From: CAZUNB01 sp044227985
GTDB taxonomy: Bacteria > Patescibacteriota > Saccharimonadia > Saccharimonadales > JAGPDM01
DNA length: 61,868 nt
Direction of reading: 5' to 3'
NCBI GenBank assembly: GCA_044227985.1
Contig: JBGAVT010000004.1
Location: forward strand, 1-61,868
The notes beneath the pieces are model-generated. The model was given only the letters and a program-made list of their open reading frames with translations. It was not told the origin of the DNA and did no database searches. The position numbers and the translations under genes are program-made. Each line of letters opens with the position of its first letter. The stretch's first letter is position 1. Shown here piece by piece: positions 34,004-41,064 of this stretch.

Positions 34004-35365
34004 ATGAAATCAATAAATCCGGTGACTGAAGAGTTAATTAAAGAGTATAACGACCACAGTGGAGTCGAGGTAGACACTATTTTGAAATCTATGCAGCAAG
34101 ACTGGCTGTCATGGCGACAAACTGAATTTTCTGAGCGCTCGGAATATATGATTAGGATGGCTGAGATTCTTGAGGATAATACCGAAAAATACTCTAAACT
34201 AATGACTGATGAAATGGGCAAGACTGTTATTGATGGCATCAGCGAGATTAAAAAGTGTGCTTGGGCTTGTCGCTACTACGCCGCCAATGCAGAAGAATTT
34301 TTGACAGATGAACTTATTGAAACAGATCGAAAAAGGAGCTATATAAGTTATCAGCCAATTGGAATCGTCTTAGCTATCATGCCCTGGAACTTTCCATTTT
34401 GGCAGGTCATTCGTCAGATTGCACCATCCTTGATGGCGGGAAATGGCTTAGCGCTCAAGCATGCCAGTAACGTTCCAGGCTGTGCTTTGGCGATTGAAGC
34501 TTTGGTGCGTGAAGCCGGTTTTCCAGAAAACATAATGCGTACACTGCTAGTCCCAGGCCGAGAAACCGAACCAGTAATTAATCATCCGTTGATAAAAGCA
34601 GTTTCGATAACTGGTTCAACGCCAGCCGGACGCCAAGTAGCATCAACTGCGGGACATGCTCTCAAGAGAACAGTGCTTGAACTAGGTGGATCTGATCCGT
34701 ATATCGTTTTAGCAGACGCTGATCTTGAATTTGCCGCTAAAACTTGTGCTGCAAGCAGACTGATCAATGCCGGCCAGAGTTGCGTCGCTGCCAAACGATT
34801 TATAGTAGAGGATAGTGTTTATGAGGAATTCTCAAAACTGTTTGTAGATGCTATGCGCTCAGCTGAATGGGGTGACCCAAACAAGTCAACAACCAAAGTT
34901 GGCCCTATGGCCCGACGTGACCTACGCGACGAGCTACACGAGCAAGTCGTCCGCACCATCAGTGCAGGCGCTCAATTGCTTCTTGGTGGCGAAAAGCCAA
35001 CCGGACGCGGTGCCTATTATCCTCCAACCGTTCTTGGTGGAGTACGAAAAGGTATGCCTGCGTATAGTGAAGAACTTTTCGGACCAGTTGCTACCTTGAT
35101 TCGAGCTAGCAATGAAATTGATGCTATCCAAATCGCCAACGACACTGTATTCGGTCTTGGTGGCGCCATTTTTACTAAGGATGTTGAAAAAGGTGAGCGC
35201 TACGCTCGAAACGAGATTCAATCTGGTGTAGTTGCCGTGAATAATATGGTTATGAGTGATCCGCGTCTGCCGTTTGGTGGTATCAAAGAGTCAGGATATG
35301 GTCGTGAGCTTAGCAGTGTCGGTATCCATGAATTCGTCAATATCAAGACTGTCACCGTCGACTAG
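34004..35365 (+). CDS. Aldehyde dehydrogenase, succinate-semialdehyde dehydrogenase-like
   Basis: The 453-aa protein belongs to the NAD(P)-dependent aldehyde dehydrogenase family: IMPWNFPFWQ (active-site Asn), ITGSTPAGRQV, LELGGSDP (general-base Glu, about residue 226) and NAGQSCVAAKR with nucleophile Cys260. PFGGIKESGYGREL ends the catalytic core. Length and motifs fit short GabD1-type succinate-semialdehyde dehydrogenases. A strong AAGGAGG lies 5 nt before the ATG, with its own TATAAT near 33974. Placement after the AlsS-like gene suggests oxidation of an aldehyde made by ThDP chemistry, which is inference. Confidence 0.92.
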   Translation: MKSINPVTEELIKEYNDHSGVEVDTILKSMQQDWLSWRQTEFSERSEYMIRMAEILEDNTEKYSKLMTDEMGKTVIDGISEIKKCAWACRYYAANAEEFLTDELIETDRKRSYISYQPIGIVLAIMPWNFPFWQVIRQIAPSLMAGNGLALKHASNVPGCALAIEALVREAGFPENIMRTLLVPGRETEPVINHPLIKAVSITGSTPAGRQVASTAGHALKRTVLELGGSDPYIVLADADLEFAAKTCAASRLINAGQSCVAAKRFIVEDSVYEEFSKLFVDAMRSAEWGDPNKSTTKVGPMARRDLRDELHEQVVRTISAGAQLLLGGEKPTGRGAYYPPTVLGGVRKGMPAYSEELFGPVATLIRASNEIDAIQIANDTVFGLGGAIFTKDVEKGERYARNEIQSGVVAVNNMVMSDPRLPFGGIKESGYGRELSSVGIHEFVNIKTVTVD

Positions 35366-35370
35366 TTTTT

Positions 35371-35523
35371 ATGGTTGAAGATTTGCCGTGTCACGAAAAA
35401 CTCGCTTTTGATACTAAACACGATGCTGAAGCGTCGGCGGTTTATGTCAAGCACCGGCATGGTACGAAGCTAAAAGCATATACGTGTAAATATTGCCAGC
35501 TTTGGCACCTCTCGACCCATTGA
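35371..35523 (+). CDS. 50-aa zinc-ribbon-like microprotein
   Basis: ATG 35371 to TGA 35523, starting 5 nt after the aldehyde dehydrogenase stop, encodes a 50-aa protein with LPCHEK near the N-terminus, KAYTCKYCQLWHL and a final STH. Cys7, Cys39, Cys42 and His46 or His50 could bind one zinc. The Y.C..C..WHL pattern recurs in small bacterial proteins of unknown function. There is no obvious ribosome-binding site; translation would be coupled. A hairpin follows at 35545. Confidence 0.6.
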   Translation: MVEDLPCHEKLAFDTKHDAEASAVYVKHRHGTKLKAYTCKYCQLWHLSTH

Positions 35524-35544
35524 ATACAAATATATGAATTTAAA

Positions 35545-35584
35545 ATAAAGACCGTTAATTTTGATAGAATATGTCGGTCTTTAT
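35545..35584 (+). terminator. Stable hairpin, probable terminator
   Basis: ATAAAGACCG pairs perfectly with CGGTCTTTAT (10 bp) around a 20-nt loop, 21 nt after the microprotein stop. The A/T-rich flanks could serve as U-tract on both strands; the convergent gene ends at 35728. The remaining bases up to 35727 hold no ORF. Confidence 0.6.
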
Positions 35585-35727
35585 ACTGTCGCGTCTATAT
35601 TTGCTGATTATCAAGACTATCGATTAATTAATTGTATTCAGATAGCGCTTTAAGACAGTATTTTAATCGAGTTAATTATAGGGTATCTCGATAAATATAT
35701 TTTTGGGAAAAAAATTTAAAAACTAAA

Positions 35728-38169
35728 TTAATTTTTCTTGCTTCTCCTCACATATGTAATTAATACAGCAGCTACAGCAAAGCCGGATAATATCCCTAAT
35801 GTTAATATCATTTTATTTGTGTGATACATCTCTCCAGATTTATTTTCATTCTTATCACCTAACACATTACCAGGAATTTCAGCTTCTTTTCTATTATTGT
35901 TTTCTGGATTTATTACAAACGAATCATCATCTGTGATTTTATAACTAGGCTCGTTTGGACTTCCAACTTCAACGGGTTGGTCACTATTTTCATTTGTGTG
36001 GAGCTGAGAGTTGTCACGAGAACTAATTAACAATTCAACTTTTTTTGGATCTGCTTTCTTTTCTGCTTTGGTCTTTTCGGAAGCTGTTATTGTATGATAG
36101 CTGATTGGGCTACCACCAAAGTCATTGTGTGCAGCAATACCAATTCGACTGTTTGTGACTATTATCTCCGATGGAATTTCGACAGGAAAATCTTCGACAG
36201 AAATAAGTCGTAGTAATCTTCCATCTTGATCGTGCAGTGAGTAAACAGATATTTTCTCGCTACCTTGGTCTTCTGATTGCGCGCTGACTGTTTGTGTGGA
36301 CAATACATTACTTACAAATGTGAATATTCTATGCAGTGGACCATGGTCTTTGTTCTCACGGCCAACAGGATCACTAATTTCATTTGTATTCTCTAGGTTG
36401 AAGAATTTGGAACTATCTAACGGCGGCGGACTCTTTGGTAAAGATGTACGGAATGTTTCTGAAACTACAACCGTGAAATTACTTTGGCGATATGAACCCG
36501 TGTCCGCGTTGACCGTAACTTTTCCAGAGTAGCTACCTTCTGTGTCGTATGAATAGCTAGCGATTGGCGTCGTTGTAGTAGTATCGATAGTGCCATTACC
36601 ATCGAAGTCCCATTTATAGGACGCTATACTAGTACCTGGCTGTGGAGCTGAATTTGCGACACTGAAATAAACCGTTTCGTTTAGTGGGGTTGCATACGAC
36701 CCAGCATTCATGGTTACAGCAGGAGCAGTTCTTATATTATTGAGTATTTCGATTACCCCTTGAGTTGAAGAATCATATTCCGAAAATATGTAGTAGCCAT
36801 CTTCGGTCACTATTTCTTTATTCTTTTCTGGATTCTGGTATTCCATTAGATAAGGTTCAACCATTTCAGCGGTTACTACTGAAACTTCAATATTTTTTTG
36901 TTTTATATATGAGATAACCTCGTGGATATCTCTACCGTCAGATGAAACATCAGTCGTATCTTCATCTGTTATCACGATGATGTGTCTCGCTACATCATTC
37001 CGCCACGTCATCTGGTCAGTTGCTACAAGTATCCCGTCTAGTAGAGGAGCCGTATAGTTGAATAGACTTGCAGTAGGTCCAATGTATGTTTTCATCGATT
37101 CCAGTTCCTCTGGGTTGTAGCTTAGGTTCATCCTTATATCTGCATGAGTATTATACTCATTGCCTGCGAGGTCTCTCAACAGGATAAGACCCGAGTTCGT
37201 GCCAGAGGACCGTATCAAAGGATTACTAATTATTGCTTCAGGGTTAAGGTAATGTAGATAGTTAGAATATTTATAGCCTGATAGCTGGCCATTTCTATCG
37301 ACTATAAAGACAATATCTGTTGGTTTTGTAACAATGCTGTTGAGAGTATTAATTGCTTCAGGTTGGAGCTGTTGTTCTGGCTCAGATGACTCTGATGAGC
37401 GTTTTAGTAACGATTGTGCAACTCTACCGGCCGCTTCTTTTGCTGCGGTGGGCACATATTCCGCCGGGTACTCACCATGTTTTCCGTGTTTAATCTTGCT
37501 GTATCTGTTCTCACAGATCCCATCATCGTGTAAGCAAAAGCTATTAATCTTGCCACGATAACTCTCGGCAAACTCATCTCTAACTTCTAATATTCCACCA
37601 GAACGTCCAAAATATTCTTTTTTCTTAAAATTCCCACGGGCAGCGTACGAGTCAGGGTTAAACCGAGGATCACCGAAAAGCCCAATGTAGTCGATCTGAT
37701 TTTGAATATTTTCAGGTATGTCTTTTAGGGCATCGCCAATAGCATGTGATCCCTGAGAGTAGCCCGAGACAACTATTCGTTGATTGGGGCAAGCCGCGTG
37801 TGCGATTTCCAGTCTGTCTTTTAGCATAGTTGTACCCGTGTTTTTACTCATAAAGTAACCATCGTTATTTTTGTTACCTGGATCAAATTCTGCCCACATA
37901 AATTGCATATTTGTTTTCCACGCAGGGTAATTCATTGATTCAGTTCTTATCGATATATCTTGACCCATTTTATTTTTTAATTCATTAAAAAAAGTAATTG
38001 CTTCAGGTTGACTATTCGATACATCAATATTATCGTTCTGGCCGGATCCTCTGAGGTGAATAGATAGCACGTCATCACAATCAGCCGCATTTACAAAAAC
38101 CGACGAAGATGCGTAGATTACCAGAATTCCAATAACTGTTAATACAAAACCATATTTAATGGTTCTCAA
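35728..38169 (-). CDS. Membrane-anchored cutinase-like esterase with VWA-like and PKD domains
   Basis: From TTG 38169 (GGAG 7 nt upstream) the 813-aa protein opens with an ideal signal peptide (cleavage near VNA-ADC, residue 28). Residues about 30-255 match the cutinase family: nucleophile in SGYSQG (Ser138), FCLHDDGIC for the Asp loop between two Cys, and KHGKHGEYP for the His. A VWA-like domain follows (about 284-480: DIVFIVD, HIIVITDED, IEVSVVT), but its MIDAS reads DRNGQ, not DxSxS. A PKD domain (485-570, WDFDGNGTID) and a C-terminal membrane span with RRSKKN complete it. Cutinases cleave esters of lipids or polyesters, and the anchor places this one on the cell surface. The longer start ATG 38211 is possible but gives a worse signal sequence. 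Confidence 0.8.
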   Translation of the reverse strand: MRTIKYGFVLTVIGILVIYASSSVFVNAADCDDVLSIHLRGSGQNDNIDVSNSQPEAITFFNELKNKMGQDISIRTESMNYPAWKTNMQFMWAEFDPGNKNNDGYFMSKNTGTTMLKDRLEIAHAACPNQRIVVSGYSQGSHAIGDALKDIPENIQNQIDYIGLFGDPRFNPDSYAARGNFKKKEYFGRSGGILEVRDEFAESYRGKINSFCLHDDGICENRYSKIKHGKHGEYPAEYVPTAAKEAAGRVAQSLLKRSSESSEPEQQLQPEAINTLNSIVTKPTDIVFIVDRNGQLSGYKYSNYLHYLNPEAIISNPLIRSSGTNSGLILLRDLAGNEYNTHADIRMNLSYNPEELESMKTYIGPTASLFNYTAPLLDGILVATDQMTWRNDVARHIIVITDEDTTDVSSDGRDIHEVISYIKQKNIEVSVVTAEMVEPYLMEYQNPEKNKEIVTEDGYYIFSEYDSSTQGVIEILNNIRTAPAVTMNAGSYATPLNETVYFSVANSAPQPGTSIASYKWDFDGNGTIDTTTTTPIASYSYDTEGSYSGKVTVNADTGSYRQSNFTVVVSETFRTSLPKSPPPLDSSKFFNLENTNEISDPVGRENKDHGPLHRIFTFVSNVLSTQTVSAQSEDQGSEKISVYSLHDQDGRLLRLISVEDFPVEIPSEIIVTNSRIGIAAHNDFGGSPISYHTITASEKTKAEKKADPKKVELLISSRDNSQLHTNENSDQPVEVGSPNEPSYKITDDDSFVINPENNNRKEAEIPGNVLGDKNENKSGEMYHTNKMILTLGILSGFAVAAVLITYVRRSKKN

Positions 38170-38650
38170 TTTTTTTCTCCATCGCAGTAAGCTGAATATT
38201 GAGACTATCATCGAGTTCTACAACATACACTGAAATTATTATTTTCAGTTTCGTGTTTAGATGGCTGATGGTGCAATAATTGATATTTTTGTTGGAGGAG
38301 CTTTTGCCACATGATAATTGTTCTTCCTTTGAGTAGTTTGAATCTAATCGCCTGATAATATCATTAGTAAATGATTTGATATCTTCGGCACGATTATTTT
38401 TCTTAGCACTATAAGTAGCCTTGTAGTTTGCGCATGTATCAATACATAAATTCATTCCATCAAATTCTGCATTTTCTAGAACCCATGATGAGTCAGTAAT
38501 TTTATTGACTTCATCTCGAAGTTTTTTCTCTTGTAAAATGTTGTCTAAATAGACATAAGAAAGACAAAGCAAGAAAATGGCTGATACAACAAAGAGAGTT
38601 TTTCTAAATACACTCCACTCTACCCACTTTTGAGTTTTTTTAACCCTCAT
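38156..38650 (-). CDS. Single-pass exported protein, unknown function
   Basis: From ATG 38650 the 164-aa product has a basic N-terminus, one hydrophobic segment (about 18-38: TLFVVSAIFLLCLSYVYL) and an exported domain with four Cys (LCIDTCANY; SCGKSS; YCTISH), suggesting disulfides. It overlaps the cutinase-like gene by 14 nt and so is translationally coupled with it; a shared function is inferred. The start is chosen because TATGAT lies 6 nt upstream. I recognise no family. Confidence 0.65.
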   Translation of the reverse strand: MRVKKTQKWVEWSVFRKTLFVVSAIFLLCLSYVYLDNILQEKKLRDEVNKITDSSWVLENAEFDGMNLCIDTCANYKATYSAKKNNRAEDIKSFTNDIIRRLDSNYSKEEQLSCGKSSSNKNINYCTISHLNTKLKIIISVYVVELDDSLNIQLTAMEKKIENH

Positions 38651-38656
38651 AATTAA

Positions 38657-38662
38657 ATCATA
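38657..38662 (-). promoter_or_regulatory. -10 element of a leaderless promoter
   Basis: TATGAT on the minus strand, 6 nt before ATG 38650; it would drive the exported protein and the cutinase-like gene. Confidence 0.5.
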
Positions 38663-38728
38663 GCGAAACTGGGTATAAAAAAACAAGTAAGTATAAGTTT
38701 GCTGACGAAAACAATGTAACTGTCGTGG

Positions 38729-38734
38729 TATAAT
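38729..38734 (+). promoter_or_regulatory. -10 element of a leaderless promoter for the phe operon
   Basis: TATAAT, 7 nt before GTG 38742. It supports leaderless translation from GTG; the out-of-frame ATG at 38738 is not the pheS start. Confidence 0.6.
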
Positions 38735-38741
38735 TTCATGA

Positions 38742-39764
38742 GTGGAACAGATAGAAACAACAAAGCAGTTATTGCATAAGAGGTTAGAAACGCTAGATGA
38801 GCCGAGACAGATTTTGCGTGCTCCGGAACTTCGCCAACTATATGCTCAAATCAAGTCAATTCCGGATAGTGAAAAAGCTAGTTTTGGGCAGGCGATTAAT
38901 GGCCTGAAACAAGAGCTTGAAGCTATTGTGGAAGAACGAGAGAATCAGAAGGACGATACACGAACTCCAATTGATGTTACGGCACCCTTTGAGATCAATA
39001 GTGAATTACCCTCATTATTACCAACTGAAAATGGAACAATTCATCCGATAAAGGCTGAGATGGAAAAAATCAGCAACATTTACGGTCGCATGGGTTTTGA
39101 AGTTGTTGAATCACGAGAAATTGATGATGAATTCCATATGTTTAGTAGTTTGAATTTTCCGGAAGGTCATCCAGCCCGTGATGACTATGACACGTTCATT
39201 ACTGAGGAAGGTTTAATCGCACCAGCTCATACGAGCACGATGCAAAACCGAGTTCTGAAAGGAAGAAAAGACTTACTAGAAGCCGGGCAACCGATTGCTG
39301 TAATTGCCATGGATCGTGTGTTCCGTAACGAAGATCTTGATGCGCGTCATGAGCATACTTTTGTTCAGAACGAAGGTATTTTTGTTGGTGAAAATATTAC
39401 CGTTGGTAATTTAGTAGCTACATTAAAGCAGTTTTTTGCTAGTTATTTTGAACGCGAACTAGAGGTAAAAATAACTCCATTCTATTTCCCATTTACTGAG
39501 CCAAGTTTCGAACTCTCCCTAGCTTGTCCATTCTGCGAAGAAGGTGACTACTGCAAGGTTTGCAGTAGTGAGCGTTGGATTGAAATGCTCGGTTGTGGGA
39601 TGATTCATCCAAATGTACTACAGATGGCTGATATTGATCCAGAAAAATACACAGGATTTGCGTGGGGTGGTGGTGTTGAAAGATTAGTAATGATCAAGCA
39701 TGGTATCGAAGATGTTCGTTACTTTAATTCTGCTAAATTAGCATTTCTGAGACAGTTCAAGTGA
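38742..39764 (+). CDS. pheS: Phenylalanyl-tRNA synthetase alpha subunit
   Basis: The class II catalytic subunit works with PheT as an alpha2-beta2 enzyme. The 340-aa protein has an N-terminal coiled-coil part, then HPIKAEMEKI and the motif 2 region FRNEDLDARHEHTFVQNEGIFVG. ACPFCEEGDYCKVCSSERW, a Cys-rich segment that may bind zinc, and motif 3 GFAWGGGVERLVMIKHG follow. It starts with GTG at the usual leaderless distance (7 nt) after TATAAT. The stop overlaps the next GTG (GTGA), the first of three such overlaps leading to pheT. Confidence 0.97.
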   Translation: MEQIETTKQLLHKRLETLDEPRQILRAPELRQLYAQIKSIPDSEKASFGQAINGLKQELEAIVEERENQKDDTRTPIDVTAPFEINSELPSLLPTENGTIHPIKAEMEKISNIYGRMGFEVVESREIDDEFHMFSSLNFPEGHPARDDYDTFITEEGLIAPAHTSTMQNRVLKGRKDLLEAGQPIAVIAMDRVFRNEDLDARHEHTFVQNEGIFVGENITVGNLVATLKQFFASYFERELEVKITPFYFPFTEPSFELSLACPFCEEGDYCKVCSSERWIEMLGCGMIHPNVLQMADIDPEKYTGFAWGGGVERLVMIKHGIEDVRYFNSAKLAFLRQFK

Positions 39765-40327
39765 GAAAAACAATTTTAATTCATGGTAAAACCCGTAAAA
39801 ATGATTTCTATGATCCGGATAGTGAAACACCGAGTAATGCTCTGTGGTTTCCGTGGTTATCTCGGCAGCTTTTAGCAAAAGATATACTTCCAATTGCACC
39901 GGAAATACCAAATAGTTGGCAGCCACGCTATCACCTATGGAAAGCGGAAATTGAGCGTTTTGAAATTGACGAAGAAACTGATTTAGTAGGGCACAGTTGT
40001 GGTGGAGGGTTTTTAGTTCGTTGGCTCAGTGAGAATCAAAATATTCGCTGTCGAAAAGTTATTCTGGTTGCACCTTGGATCGATCCGGAACGAGAATTTG
40101 ATACGACAGACTTTTTCGATTTTGAAATTGATCCGAAGATAGCTGTACGAGTGAAAAAATTTGTAGTCTACAGCTCTACCAACGATGATAATCGTATACA
40201 GGCTTCGATTAAAATAATCCGAAAAGAAATCCCAGATCATACCTATCGTGAGTTTGAAAATGTCGGACATTTCGCTAGCTTCAAAAACCATGAATTCCCA
40301 GAACTACTCGAGGAGTTAGCCGGATGA
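39761..40327 (+). CDS. RBBP9/YdeN-type serine hydrolase
   Basis: The 188-aa protein has the small alpha/beta-hydrolase pattern: KTILIHGKTRKNDFYDP at the N-terminus, nucleophile in LVGHSCGGGFLVRW (Ser in GHSCG), IDPEREFDTTDF, and a late His in NVGHFAS. This matches RBBP9/YdeN (DUF1749-like) proteins, whose substrates are mostly unknown. It begins with GTG overlapping the pheS stop and overlaps the next gene by 4 nt, so it is embedded in the phe operon. Confidence 0.8.
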   Translation: MRKTILIHGKTRKNDFYDPDSETPSNALWFPWLSRQLLAKDILPIAPEIPNSWQPRYHLWKAEIERFEIDEETDLVGHSCGGGFLVRWLSENQNIRCRKVILVAPWIDPEREFDTTDFFDFEIDPKIAVRVKKFVVYSSTNDDNRIQASIKIIRKEIPDHTYREFENVGHFASFKNHEFPELLEELAG

Positions 40328-41064
40328 TAAAACACCCTATTACGCACTACTCTCAACCAACCAACTACTCATGTTCGCCTACATCGTTGGCTATGCTTTT
40401 ATCATTTTTTGGTAAAGCTTACACACCTGAAAATATTATCGAAAATATTCCGATAGAAACCGATAATGAAGGTAAAGAATTGGGTACAATCACTCAGCAT
40501 TTAGCAACGTGGTGTATCGCCAAGGGCTTTGAGGTAACTATGTATAGTGCCGACTTTCAAATCATCGATTTGTCATGGATTAGCACTGAGAAAGAACAGC
40601 TTTTGGGAAATCTACTATCTGTTCTTGAACACCGTAATATACCTAGCCTTGGTAAAGATCATTCGAGAGCTTACGTGCAGAGCTACATTAGTTTTTTAGA
40701 AAATGGCGGTAAGTTAGAAATTATTCCATATATGACAACCAAACTAATCGATTCAATACTTACTGATTCCCCACTTTTTTTAACGCTAAATGAGGCCATA
40801 CTCAATAAGGAAGGTCGTAAAATAGATACAGGGTTACGACAAAGTAGACACGATGATAAAGATGGGATTTTAGTCAATCATAGTGTCGTGTTGTTTGGTA
40901 AAAACGATAATGAAAACTACCTACTAGCTGATCCATGGAGAGAGTCTGAAAATGGGTTTCGAGAAATTGAACCAGAACATTTACTGGCAGCTATGGCTGG
41001 TGCTCAGATGGAATGTGACAATTTATTATTTCAGCTCAAGCCAAAAGAGGAGAAAACTATATGA
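40324..41064 (+). CDS. C39-like papain-fold cysteine peptidase-like protein
   Basis: The 246-aa protein starts with THYSQPTNYSCSPTSLAMLL, the peptidase C39-like signature with Gln11 and nucleophile Cys17. NHSVVLFGKNDNENYLLADPW then gives the His and Asp of the triad. There is no signal peptide or membrane span, so it acts in the cytoplasm if active; the family includes bacteriocin-leader proteases and related hydrolases. It lies between the hydrolase and pheT with 4-nt overlaps at both ends, an odd place for a peptidase. Confidence 0.75.
   Translation: MIKHPITHYSQPTNYSCSPTSLAMLLSFFGKAYTPENIIENIPIETDNEGKELGTITQHLATWCIAKGFEVTMYSADFQIIDLSWISTEKEQLLGNLLSVLEHRNIPSLGKDHSRAYVQSYISFLENGGKLEIIPYMTTKLIDSILTDSPLFLTLNEAILNKEGRKIDTGLRQSRHDDKDGILVNHSVVLFGKNDNENYLLADPWRESENGFREIEPEHLLAAMAGAQMECDNLLFQLKPKEEKTI

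Noticed and set aside
35728..38211. ATG 38211 as the cutinase start
   Set aside because: It overlaps the upstream gene by 56 nt, lacks a Shine-Dalgarno and spoils the signal peptide; TTG 38169 has GGAG and an ideal signal sequence.
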